The translations under genes and the position numbers were made by a program. 64,000 bases of DNA from Lyngbya sp. PCC 8106 (GTDB lineage Bacteria; Cyanobacteriota; Cyanobacteriia; Cyanobacteriales; Microcoleaceae): assembly GCF_000169095.1 (NCBI RefSeq), contig NZ_AAVU01000012.1, forward strand, positions 101,861 to 165,860. Reading direction: 5' to 3'. The notes below the pieces were generated by a model. The model was not told the DNA's origin and ran no database searches. It was given only the letters and a program-made list of their open reading frames with translations. How positions within the stretch are numbered: position 1 is the first letter of the stretch; each line of letters starts with the position of its first letter. Shown piece by piece: positions 53,886 through 63,700 of the stretch.

Positions 53886-55613
53886 ATGACAAAAATTTTA
53901 ATCATAGAAGACGAAGAAATGATTAGATCCAATATTAAAGAGTTACTCGAGGTTGAAGAATTTGAGGTGTGGGAAGCTGAGAATGGAGAAATCGGAGTTC
54001 ATCTCGCTCAAACTTACAAACCGGATTTAATTTTATGTGATATAATGATGCCTATCCTAGATGGATATGATGTTTTAGAACAATTGCGTTGTCATCCATC
54101 AACAGCAACAATTCCCTTTATATTTATGACGGCTTTATCAGATCGAACCAATACCCGCAAAGGGATGGAACTTGGTGCTGATGATTATATTAGCAAGCCC
54201 TGTACATCTACCGAACTTTTAAAAGCCATTACGGTCCGGCTCGAAAAACACTCTAGGGTTCAACAATATTATCAAAATCAAGTCCATAAAGTTCAAGAGG
54301 AATTTAAGAAACTTATCTACATCGATCCAATCACAAATTTACCCAATCGTTTAGCACTGAGAGAACAATTTGAGGAAATTAAAGCAAAAATTACTTTAGA
54401 AAAAACCCAATTTATTCCAGTCATTGCAGTCAATATAGAGCGATTCAGACGAATTAATGAAGCCTGGGGATATGATTCCACAAATTGTCTTCTCAAGGCG
54501 GTGGGAGAACGACTGAAAAATCAGTTCTGTTCAAAGGCAAAAATTGCTCACTTAGATGAAGAAAAATTTATTCTTATTTTAGACATTCAGGAGGATGAAA
54601 ATGCTGTTTTTAAAATGGCTAAAAATATCTTAAAAAACTTATCTTTACCCTTTTATATCGATGACCAAGAAATTTTGATCACCTTTAGTCTGGGTATTGC
54701 TTTTTATTCTCAGGATGGGGATGAAATTGATGATCTCCTCCATTGTAGTCAAGTTGCAGTCGATTATGCCCATAAACAGGGCGGAAATCGCTATGAGTGC
54801 TATCAAAAAACATGGAAAACCAAAGATCATGATCAAATTGCTTTAGAAAATGACCTAAGACAAGCATTAGAACACAATCAATTTCAGCTTTATTATCAGC
54901 CCAAAGTCGATCTCAAAACAGGTCAAATTATCGGTGCTGAAGCTTTAATTCGGTGGATAGAAAGCAAACGAGGCTTTGTTTCTCCTGCGGTTTTTATTCC
55001 CTTAGCTGAAGAGATTGGCTTAATTGAACCTATCGGAGAATGGGTGTTGAGAACGGCTTGTAGACAAACGAAAACATGGCATAAACTTGGCTTGGAAACG
55101 CTCAAAATGGCTGTAAATTTATCCGGGTGTCAGTTCAATCTTCCCGATATTTGCCCAATGGTTTTAGAAACTTTATTAGCCGAAGATTTACCTTCTTCTT
55201 GTTTAGAGTTAGAATTAACTGAAAGTTTTTTAGTCGAACATGAAGACGCTTCAATTCAAAAACTCAATCGTCTCAAAGCGTTAGGGTTAAAAATTGCTAT
55301 TGATGACTTCGGGACTGGGTATTCGTCTCTCAGCTATTTACAACAATTTCCCTTTGATGTATTGAAGTTAGATCGGTGCTTTGTTCAAAATATTGATCAG
55401 AATCCGAAAAATAAAATTATCGTTGAAGCGGTGATCAAAATGGCTCATCAACTTAACTTAGAAGTCGTTGCAGAAGGAGTAGAAACAACAGCCGAACTTC
55501 ATGTATTACGACAATATCAGTGTGATATTATTCAAGGTTATTTATTTAGTCGTCCTATACCTGCTCAGGAGTTTCAAGCTTTAGTTGAAAGCAATAAAAG
55601 CTTAACCCTTTAA
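53886..55613 (+). CDS. Receiver-GGDEF-EAL regulator A (degenerate GGDEF, intact EAL)
   Basis: Predicted 575 residues. Receiver (1-125) with Asp52 in LILCDIMMP and Lys in YISKPC intact. The GGDEF domain (about 145-310) has LDEEKF where the active site GGDEF should be, so it cannot be a normal cyclase. The EAL domain (about 325-570) is intact: GAEALIRW, NLSGCQF, ELTES, DDFGTGYSSL, VLKLDR, VVAEGVE and QGYLFSRP. Prediction: a phosphodiesterase for c-di-GMP controlled by receiver phosphorylation. The upstream kinase is the likely phosphate donor. The next gene encodes a paralogue with the opposite pattern of decay. Confidence 0.93.
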   Translation: MTKILIIEDEEMIRSNIKELLEVEEFEVWEAENGEIGVHLAQTYKPDLILCDIMMPILDGYDVLEQLRCHPSTATIPFIFMTALSDRTNTRKGMELGADDYISKPCTSTELLKAITVRLEKHSRVQQYYQNQVHKVQEEFKKLIYIDPITNLPNRLALREQFEEIKAKITLEKTQFIPVIAVNIERFRRINEAWGYDSTNCLLKAVGERLKNQFCSKAKIAHLDEEKFILILDIQEDENAVFKMAKNILKNLSLPFYIDDQEILITFSLGIAFYSQDGDEIDDLLHCSQVAVDYAHKQGGNRYECYQKTWKTKDHDQIALENDLRQALEHNQFQLYYQPKVDLKTGQIIGAEALIRWIESKRGFVSPAVFIPLAEEIGLIEPIGEWVLRTACRQTKTWHKLGLETLKMAVNLSGCQFNLPDICPMVLETLLAEDLPSSCLELELTESFLVEHEDASIQKLNRLKALGLKIAIDDFGTGYSSLSYLQQFPFDVLKLDRCFVQNIDQNPKNKIIVEAVIKMAHQLNLEVVAEGVETTAELHVLRQYQCDIIQGYLFSRPIPAQEFQALVESNKSLTL

Positions 55614-55650
55614 TCAAAATGGTGCTTAAAGTTTTAAGGAACCCAAAAAA

Positions 55651-57345
55651 ATGACTAAAGTTTTAATTATAGAAGACGAAGATTCAATCCGAGAAAATAT
55701 TGCCGAACTTCTAGAAATTGAAGATTTTGAAGTGGAGACGGCAGCTAATGGAATACAGGGATTAGAAACAGCAAAAAAAACAATTCCTGATTTGATTTTA
55801 TGTGATGTGATGATGCCAAAAATGGATGGATATCAAGTTTTAACTGAGTTACGAAAACACTCGGAAACGGCTAATACTCCGTTTATTTTTCTTACGGCTA
55901 AAGCTGAACGAATGGATTTACGACAGGGGATGAATTTGGGTGCAGATGATTATCTCACGAAACCTTGTAGCAGTCAGGAATTGTTAGAAGCAATTGTTGC
56001 CCGACTGCAACGAAATGCTCAACAACAAGAACAGCTTAAACAGTTAGAACGTTACGATCAACTCACGGGTTTACCCAACTTACAGGCTTTAAGCGAAACT
56101 AATGGTTATTTACAACAAGCGATCGCCAAACGAGACAAACAGAAAAATCTAGTTCCATTTTTATTACTCGGATTAGATCGATTTCAGCGCGTCAATGAAG
56201 CGATTGGTTATCCCAATGGAGACTTAATCCTTAAACAGTTAGCCCAACGATTCAATCAGTTTATTCAACCCATCGAAGGCACTATAATTGCTCGTTTAAA
56301 TGGGGATGAATTTGGGATAATTTTACCCCCAGTTGCTCAGACTTCAGAAGTCGAAGATCTGACTCAATCCTTACTCAATTTAGTCAGTGAACCCTTTAAT
56401 ATTAATGGACAACGGATTCCTGTTACCACAACAATTGGGGTGGCTTTTTATCCTTATGCTTCCACCTTAGAAGAATTACGGCGACAGGCGGGTATTGCGA
56501 TGGGAGAAGCAAAGAAACTGGGTGGAAACCGCTCTCAAATTTATATTCGTCCCCTGTTTGGTTCTGATCAATCTCAACAATTTCAATTAATAGCAGATTT
56601 TCGTGAAGCTTGGGAACATCAGCAATTAAAAGTTTATTATCAACCAAGAATTGATCTTCGTAGACGAAAAATAGTTGGGGTGGGAACTGCTATTTATTGG
56701 CATCATCCCCAATTGGGAGTGATTTCTCAAGCTCAAATTTCAGATTTAATGACTGAATCCGGTTTAACACTAACCCTGAGTGAATGGATGCTTAAAACCG
56801 CAGTCAAACAAGCTCAAGTTTGGCAAAATTCTCGACTCTCTTTACAGGTTGCAGTACCGTTTTCAGAATTATTATTCACCGATAAAAATATTATTCAAAA
56901 ACTCATTAATCTTTGTCAAGAATTTGGGGATAATCCATCTAGTTTAGAATTAGAGATTGATGCTGATCTGATTGCCCAGGCTAAAAATTTGAATGCACTC
57001 GCAGCTCAATTGCTCAATATCAAACAATTGAATATCAAAATAATTATCAGTCAGTTTAATTTAGAACACACGACGATTAGTTATTTAGGAGAACTCCCTA
57101 TCGATAGCATCAAGCTTGATTCTAGGTTGCTACAAACCCTCTCACCCAAATCAACTATAATTGATATGATTACTTCGATAACAAAACGCTTAAAATTGAA
57201 ATTTATCGCAGATGGAGTCGAAACTGATGAACAACTGATCTTGTTGAAAAAGCAAAAATGTGATCAGGCACAACAAGTTTTATTAGTATCAGCTTCAGAG
57301 ATTAAGCAGTTGGTGAAAAAAACTCAATCTTATAATTTATTTTAA
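55651..57345 (+). CDS. Receiver-GGDEF-EAL regulator B (near-intact GGDEF, degenerate EAL)
   Basis: Predicted 564 residues. Receiver (1-125) with Asp in LILCDVMMPKMDG and Lys in YLTKPCSS intact and very like that of the preceding gene. The GGDEF domain (about 135-300) reads RLNGDEFGIIL, i.e. NGDEF, a form that may keep cyclase activity. The EAL domain has lost key residues: GVGTAIYW instead of EALIRW, AVPFSEL instead of the NLS motif, ISQFNLEHTTISYL instead of DDFGTGYSSL. EVVAEGVE is reduced to FIADGVE. It should not hydrolyse c-di-GMP and may bind it or GTP. It starts 37 bases after regulator A. Confidence 0.92.
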   Translation: MTKVLIIEDEDSIRENIAELLEIEDFEVETAANGIQGLETAKKTIPDLILCDVMMPKMDGYQVLTELRKHSETANTPFIFLTAKAERMDLRQGMNLGADDYLTKPCSSQELLEAIVARLQRNAQQQEQLKQLERYDQLTGLPNLQALSETNGYLQQAIAKRDKQKNLVPFLLLGLDRFQRVNEAIGYPNGDLILKQLAQRFNQFIQPIEGTIIARLNGDEFGIILPPVAQTSEVEDLTQSLLNLVSEPFNINGQRIPVTTTIGVAFYPYASTLEELRRQAGIAMGEAKKLGGNRSQIYIRPLFGSDQSQQFQLIADFREAWEHQQLKVYYQPRIDLRRRKIVGVGTAIYWHHPQLGVISQAQISDLMTESGLTLTLSEWMLKTAVKQAQVWQNSRLSLQVAVPFSELLFTDKNIIQKLINLCQEFGDNPSSLELEIDADLIAQAKNLNALAAQLLNIKQLNIKIIISQFNLEHTTISYLGELPIDSIKLDSRLLQTLSPKSTIIDMITSITKRLKLKFIADGVETDEQLILLKKQKCDQAQQVLLVSASEIKQLVKKTQSYNLF

Positions 57346-57421
57346 TCATGTTTAAAGCTAAGATCTTATACAATATATACATCTATTAAACATTTTGTTA
57401 AGCAGAGCGCAATGATCAACT

Positions 57422-58540
57422 ATGAACGAAGTTAAAGTTTTAATTGTTGAAGATGAACTATTAATTGCTAAAGGATTAGCTCGAAAATTGCAAAAGCTAG
57501 GATATAGCGTGGTTGGTATTGTGTCTGACGGTAACAAAGCCCTAGAGAAAGTTGGAGAAACTCAACCCGATTTAGTCTTAATGGATATTGTCATCAAAGG
57601 CGAAATGGATGGAATTGAGACCGCAGAAAAAATTAATGAATCCTTCAATATTCCGGTGATCTATGTCACTGCTTATGCGGATGATAGTACACTAGAAAGA
57701 GCAGAGCTAACGGGTTCCTATGGCTACATATTAAAACCCTACAAAGATCGAGAACTTCATGCGACTATTAAGCTAGCATTGCGAAAACATCAAGCCCAAC
57801 TAGAGATGCAAAAAAATCTAGAAAATGTGCAGTTAAGCAAAGAAGAAAAATCCCGACTCTTATCCATAGCTTCTCACGACTTACGAACCCCTTTGTCAGC
57901 AATTCAAATGTCGTCTGACCTCTTAGAAAATTATGATCAAAAACTGACAAGCGAGAAAAAAATAAAACACTTTCAACGCATTAAATCCGCGATCAAAAAT
58001 ATGAATCAGTTACTCGAAGATGTGCTGATGTTGAGTCTCACAGAGTCAGGTAAAATGGTTTTCAAGCCTACACCTTTAATTTTAAAACAATATTGCTCGA
58101 ATTTAATCGACAGTTTTCAAGTGTTATTCACAGACAAACATACTTTGGAGTTTAATTGTAACTGCAATTATGAGAGAAAATTAATGTTAGATGAAAAGCT
58201 TCTCAATCATATCTTGGGGAACTTACTTTCTAATGCGATTAAATATTCTCCCGAGGGTGGCACTATTCACTTTGATCTGATTCAAGAGTCCCAAAAAGTC
58301 GTCTTTCGAGTTCGAGACGAAGGGATTGGACTTCCCCCCGAATACAAAGCAAAACTCTTTCAAAGCTTTGAACGGGCGGCTAATGTGGGTGAGATCAAAG
58401 GAACGGGACTGGGTTTGTCTATTGTCAAACAAGCGGTAGACTTGCATGGAGGTGAAATTAGCGTTGAAAGTGAAGTGGGAAAGGGGACAACCTTTACTGT
58501 CACTATTCCGGTGCTTGAATCTTCCGAAGATTTGAGTTAA
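57422..58540 (+). CDS. Receiver-histidine kinase hybrid
   Basis: Predicted 372 residues. Receiver (1-125) with Asp in LVLMDIVIKGEMDG (the class with an inserted KGEMDG loop) and Lys in YILKPYKD. HisKA with His in SIASHDLRTPL (about 151), HATPase_c with NLLSNAIKYSPEGG, RDEGIGLPP and GTGLGLSIVK. The kinase part resembles the gene at 52975. A receiver in front of a kinase suggests phosphorelay input. It lies 76 bases after regulator B. Confidence 0.92.
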   Translation: MNEVKVLIVEDELLIAKGLARKLQKLGYSVVGIVSDGNKALEKVGETQPDLVLMDIVIKGEMDGIETAEKINESFNIPVIYVTAYADDSTLERAELTGSYGYILKPYKDRELHATIKLALRKHQAQLEMQKNLENVQLSKEEKSRLLSIASHDLRTPLSAIQMSSDLLENYDQKLTSEKKIKHFQRIKSAIKNMNQLLEDVLMLSLTESGKMVFKPTPLILKQYCSNLIDSFQVLFTDKHTLEFNCNCNYERKLMLDEKLLNHILGNLLSNAIKYSPEGGTIHFDLIQESQKVVFRVRDEGIGLPPEYKAKLFQSFERAANVGEIKGTGLGLSIVKQAVDLHGGEISVESEVGKGTTFTVTIPVLESSEDLS

Positions 58541-58637
58541 AGTGCTGATATAATAGAACTCGTAGAAACTTATTCATTCGTTATCTACAAGTTTTAATTT
58601 TACCCTTGATATTTCTTCTTAAAAAGACTTAAAAGTT

Positions 58638-59738
58638 ATGAGTAAAATTTTAGTGATTGAAGATGAGTTTGCTATTCGAGATAACATTATTGAACTGTTA
58701 GAAATTGAAGATTTTGAAGTCTTGGGTGCTGAGAATGGCCGGATTGGATTTCAAAAAGCCAGCGAATATTTACCGGATTTAATCTTATGTGATGTGATGA
58801 TGCCTGATCTCGATGGATATGGGGTTTTGAGTGCCTTACGTTCCAACCCAACCACTGCAACCATTCCTTTTATTTTCCTCACGGCTAAAGCAGAACATAC
58901 CGATATACGCCAAGGAATGGGGTTAGGAGCAGATGACTATTTAACCAAACCTTGCACCGCAGAAGAATTATTAGAGGCAATCAAAACTCGCCTAAAAAAG
59001 CAGGAGATCTTTGATAAGCAATCTCAACTCAAACTCGATGAATTGCGGCGCAGTATTACCCATTCTTTACCCCACGAACTGCGAACACCTCTGAATGGAA
59101 TTCTCGGAAATACCGAATTATTATTGTTAGAATTAGACGATCTCGATGTTGACGAAATGCGAAAAATGTTGGAAGATATTCGCACTTCTGGCCAACGCCT
59201 CAATCGTCTGATTATTAACTTTTTACTCTATGCTGACTTAGAACTAATTTCCACGAATAACCAAAGAATTCTAGCTTTGCAAAAGAGTTCGGTGAGTTCT
59301 GTTGATACGCTCATTTCTAATGCAGCTAAAGAACAAGCCAGACTATTTAATCGAGAAACCGATTTACAACTCAAACTGCAAGATTCCCCGGTGCAAATGG
59401 CCGCCACTCGACTGGCTAAATTAGTTGAAGAATTGGTAAATAATGCTTTTAAATTCTCTGAACCCGGTACACCTGTTTCTGTTAAAACTGAAGTCAAAGA
59501 TAACAAATTTGTTCTTTTGATCAGCGACAAAGGACGAGGAATGACACCGGAACAGATTGAAAAAATCGGCACTCATTTACAATTTGAACGCAAACTTTAT
59601 GAACAACAAGGATCTGGAATGGGTTTGAGTATTGTCAAGCGTTTAGTCGAGTTACACGAGGGAAAACTAATCATTGAAAGCATACCCAATCAACAAACAA
59701 CGGTGCGAGTTGAACTGCTGATAGCTGCAAACTTTTGA
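58638..59738 (+). CDS. Receiver-histidine kinase hybrid 2
   Basis: Predicted 366 residues. The receiver (1-125) is very like those of regulators A and B (EDEFAIRDNIIELLEIEDFE) with Asp in LILCDVMMPDLDG and Lys in YLTKPCTA. HisKA: His in LPHELRTPLNG (about 150). HATPase_c: EELVNNAFKFSEPG, SDKGRGMTPEQ and QGSGMGLSIVK. It is 97 bases after the preceding hybrid and closes the run of five two-component genes. The similar receivers suggest recent duplication and swapping of output domains. Confidence 0.92.
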   Translation: MSKILVIEDEFAIRDNIIELLEIEDFEVLGAENGRIGFQKASEYLPDLILCDVMMPDLDGYGVLSALRSNPTTATIPFIFLTAKAEHTDIRQGMGLGADDYLTKPCTAEELLEAIKTRLKKQEIFDKQSQLKLDELRRSITHSLPHELRTPLNGILGNTELLLLELDDLDVDEMRKMLEDIRTSGQRLNRLIINFLLYADLELISTNNQRILALQKSSVSSVDTLISNAAKEQARLFNRETDLQLKLQDSPVQMAATRLAKLVEELVNNAFKFSEPGTPVSVKTEVKDNKFVLLISDKGRGMTPEQIEKIGTHLQFERKLYEQQGSGMGLSIVKRLVELHEGKLIIESIPNQQTTVRVELLIAANF

Positions 59739-59852
59739 AGCTGTTAAGTGGGAATGGTTCGAGATTAATTCATTCACCTAATTTTATCTTTGAGTTTTAG
59801 CAATAAAACAATTTCTTTATATTATTTTTTGAATTGATTTCAATTAAAGTTG

Positions 59853-59874
59853 ATTGTGAACTTTCTGTGAACTT
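59853..59874 (+). promoter_or_regulatory. Two-unit 11-bp direct-repeat box
   Basis: ATTGTGAACTT then TCTGTGAACTT, in 11-base register, matches the consensus of the array at 18686-18740 (TCTGTGAAxTT). It lies 136 bases before the lipoprotein gene. The rest of 59739-60009 holds a HIP1 site and no gene. Confidence 0.5.
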
Positions 59875-60009
59875 ATCTTCAAAAACTAGATTTTTGAGGA
59901 TAATTTGCTCAATAATGTGCTAAATTTTGTAAATCTGCGATCGCCTTTGAGAAAAAAACTCTAAACGTTGGTGATCCTTTGCTTGACCATATTTAATCAG
60001 GAGATTACA

Positions 60010-60264
60010 ATGACCGATAAAAAAATCACTAAAAAAGCGATTAGTTTTGCACTGTTATTGGGTTTGATGAGTCCATTAGCGGGCTGTGAAGTGGGTGGCG
60101 AAGGTGGCGAAGGTGGCGAAGACGGAGAAACCACCGAAGAAGTCACCCCAATTCCTGATGAAGAAGGCGGTGAAGGTGGTGAAGGCGGAGAAGAAGGTGA
60201 AGAAGGTGAAGAAGACGATGAAGACGATGAAGACGATGAAGGTGGTGAAGGAGGAGAAGGTTAA
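60010..60264 (+). CDS. Small acidic repeat lipoprotein
   Basis: Predicted 84 residues from the ATG at 60010, with AGGAG six bases upstream. Signal segment KKAISFALLLGLMSPLAGC ends in a lipobox (LAGC), so it should be a lipid-anchored envelope protein with mature length of about 60. The mature part is almost only Glu, Gly and Asp: EGGEGGEDGE, then EEGEEGEEDDEDDEDDEGG. It is encoded by 9-base tandem units (GGTGGCGAA and GACGATGAA types), so length can vary in frame. A strongly acidic tail could bind cations such as Ca, Fe or Mn; this is inference. The PepSY-type gene follows 43 bases later. Confidence 0.85.
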   Translation: MTDKKITKKAISFALLLGLMSPLAGCEVGGEGGEGGEDGETTEEVTPIPDEEGGEGGEGGEEGEEGEEDDEDDEDDEGGEGGEG

Positions 60265-60307
60265 AGACTCTCTCAACTGAAAGAAGTCTGTTTATAGAGA
60301 TCAAATC

Positions 60308-60604
60308 ATGGCTATCAATACAGCACAGTTGCGGAAATTCCATCGGTTTCTCGCACCCATTATGATCTTACCGATTTTGCTGACTGTGATTACAGGAGTT
60401 GGTTTTCAAATTGCTGAATTAGGAGGTTTTGAAGATCAATTTCGCTGGATGATTCGTTGGCATAAAGGTGATTTTGGCTACATTGATTTTCAAAAAAGCT
60501 ATCCCTTTCTTAATGCTGCGGGCTTGTTTTTTTTAACCATTACGGGAATATCCATGTGGTGGAAAATGCGACGGCGAAAAACAGTTAAAGCTAACTCAGA
60601 TTAA
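60308..60604 (+). CDS. Small PepSY-associated TM protein
   Basis: Predicted 98 residues with two membrane helices: HRFLAPIMILPILLTVITG (about 13-31) and NAAGLFFLTITGISMWWK (about 67-84). This matches one helical pair of PepSY_TM proteins. In family members the conserved His of the KFHRFL and RWHKGD segments (about 12 and 53) are candidates for haem binding. Coupled to the lipoprotein gene, it may form an envelope redox or metal-related pair. Full PepSY_TM proteins are far longer, so this is a minimal version. Confidence 0.75.
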   Translation: MAINTAQLRKFHRFLAPIMILPILLTVITGVGFQIAELGGFEDQFRWMIRWHKGDFGYIDFQKSYPFLNAAGLFFLTITGISMWWKMRRRKTVKANSD

Positions 60605-60645
60605 TCTAAAAAATTACTTAGATTCAATCTGTAATTATTCTGTCG

Positions 60646-60671
60646 GATGGGTTGGCCTAGCGTCACCCATC
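60646..60671. terminator. Hairpin between convergent genes
   Basis: GATGGGT/ACCCATC stem with a 12-base loop, between the PepSY-type gene and the convergent kinase. It may serve both strands; there is no long T run. Confidence 0.5.
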
Positions 60672-60701
60672 ACCAGTTAAGCCCTAACTTTTTTGAATGA
60701 A

Positions 60702-63700
60702 TTAATATCGTTGACGATATTGCAATTCTTTAAAAGTCAGAGAAAATGTTGTACCCTGATCTCGAATTAATTCAATCTCACCTTCAAGTTGATTAATTAA
60801 TGTACAAACCAACTCCATCCCTAAAGAATCAATCTGACGAAAATCAATGTTTTGAGGAAAACCAATGCCATTATCACGCACGGTTAAAGTCACAATACCA
60901 TCCGAGTTTTGATGAAATTTTACCCAAATCTTACCGGAACGATGATCAGGAAAAGCGTGTTGAAAAGCATTAGAAACCAACTCATTCACAATTAAACCAC
61001 AGGGATGAGCCGTTTCCAAGTTTAAAGCTATCCCTTCTACATCAAGTTCTAACTCAATTAATTGTGAATTAAAATCATAGGATTCCCTCAGTTGACTGAC
61101 GAGATCCTGAATATAATCTCCAAAATCAATTTTATCTAATCCTGTTGATTCATAAAGCTTTTCGTGAATCAACGCCATTGACTCTATCCGTCTTTGACTT
61201 TCTTGGAGAATTTTAATCACTTCGGGATTTTCCGTATAATCCGTTTGAAACTCCAGAATATTAGAAACAACTAACAAATTATTTTTAACGCGATGGTGAA
61301 TTTCTTTGAGTAAAACTTCTTTTTGTTGGAGAGAAGTCTTAAGCTGACTCTCGGTTTCGTTCCGTTCAATAACTGTTGCTAAAATATGGGCAACACTTTG
61401 GATAAAATAAACATCATCTCGGTTAAAAACCCGTTGTTGACGGGTATAAGCACTCAAAATACCAAAACAAGTTGTCCGACTCTCAATCGCAATACTCAAC
61501 CCATAAAGATTAGAATTACTATCCACCTGAGAAAAAGAAATCGCCTGTTCAACTAAATCAATCTTGAGATCTTCTGATCGAGTTTGGTTTAGGGCTTCTG
61601 AGGGGTTGAGTTGAGAATTATTGGGCTGTATTTCCGTCAATAATCTCAGTAAACTTGGATCTTGAATGGGAACATTTAGTACCTGAACCGACTCAACACC
61701 AAGACAACGAGAAACTTGAACCCCCACCTGTTGAATAAGCTGATTGTAATCTATTCCTGAAAGTGCTTTTTGTCCGAGATTGGCAATAATCGCCTGTTGA
61801 TTAGCTTTGGCGGCAATTTGATCTTGAACTTGCTGACGTTGGTTAATCTCGTGGCGTAGTTTTTCGTTGGTTTGTTGTAGTTGTGCGGTACGCTGTTCAA
61901 CTATTGTCTCTAACTGTTGATTAAGCTGTTGCAGTTCTGTCTCGATTTGCTTACGTTCGCTAATATTTGTCAATGTTCCCACAAAACCCTTAACGATACC
62001 CCAATCATCAAAATCAGGAATAATCTGTGCAAATACCCAAGTGATAATCTGATCAGAACGATTAATTTTATATTCCAACTCGAGGGGTTGATCGTGGTTA
62101 CGAGTCATAAACCAAGCTTTCTCAACGTATGGGCGATCACTGGGATGAACCATCAACATCCAATGCTGTCCCATAAACTCCCGAAAAGGTTGTCCGACAA
62201 TTTCGCTTGTGCGTTCGTTCACATAGAGATAATAACCTGCAATATCAGTGTGAAAAATCCCTACAGGGGAGATATCCGCCAACGTCGCCAACTGTCCCTC
62301 ACGTTCTTGTAACGCCTTCTCAACTCGTCTGCGTTCAGTCACATCTTCGGCTAAACCGACAATCCGATAGACTATTTCTGAGTCATTCTCGACGGGAAAA
62401 GTGCGGGTTAAAATCCAGCGAATCTCTCCATCTGGGCGAATAATCCGAAATTCTTGATCAAAGTTTCCTCGAGAAAATTCTGCTAACAGCGTGTCTTCAA
62501 TCTGTTTTTGATCCTCGGGATGAATCATCTCAATCCACAAACGGGGGTTTTCATACAAACTCACCGGAGATATTCCCCAAATATGTTCAAAGGCGGGACT
62601 CACATAAAGCAGATTAAACGCATCTAGTGACCAAATAAAGAAGACTTCTCGAATACTTTCAGCTAACTGACGAAACTTTTGTTCACTGTCGCGGAGTTGT
62701 TGTTCTGCGAGTTCTCGTTCGTGCAATACTTGTCTGAGATTAGTATTAACTTTCTGAAGTTCGTTAGTGCGTTCAGTTACACGAGATTCAAGAACGTTTG
62801 TTAGTTGTTGTAGGGCTTGTTCTGCTTGTTTGCGTTTGGTAATATCTTGAGCCACCCAAATTACACTATTATCCACCAGGGGGGAAATCTTTGCACTAAA
62901 CCAAAACATCCCTTCTTTGGTGTTTAAGCTATACTCAAAACTCACCACTTCTTGAGACTTTAGCGCTTGTCGTATTGGATGAATTAAATGTTCACTTAGA
63001 GAGTGTTGAGACAATTGTTGGATTGTTTCTGCAATAATCTCCGAATGCGTGGGATAAAAGGGGTTGGGGGGTGTCTCTTGAATTTCTACTGTATTTTCTC
63101 GCAGATAAATGATTAACATAACATCGCTTAAAGCCGCGAGAAAAGCTCGGATTTCTTGTTGGGAAGATCGCAGTTTATGATCAATACGTTGGATCAGTTG
63201 ACGTTGATTAATCGCTTGTTGGATGCGTTGATTGGCGGTGTTGAGTTGGGTTTTGTATTCAGCCAGTTCACGTTTTAGCTGATTTTCAGGAGGGTTTTCT
63301 ACACTGGGTTTCTGTTCTTCAACCGATAACACTTCTGTTTCTGTTGGGTGGGGAGAATGAATCGGTTGGAGATGGTGTAAAATACTATGGGCTGTAATAA
63401 TACCTTGAATTTTGCCTTGAGCGTTTAAAACTGGGAGTTGATCGAGTTGATAGTGTTGCAGAAGGGATAATATAGTCTGAAGATTGTTACTGAGATCATC
63501 ATCTAAATTTAAACTGATATTGGGGGTGGTCATCACCTCCGCCACACTCAAACTTGCTAAATTTTTTCCCGAGGCGATCGCTTGGATTATGTGATGTTCT
63601 CCCAAAATTCCCATCCACTGATCCGCTTCAATCACCAGTATACACCGATGCCGCAACCCGCTATCACCCTGCTGATTCTCCCCCGGTTTATCTGATGATC

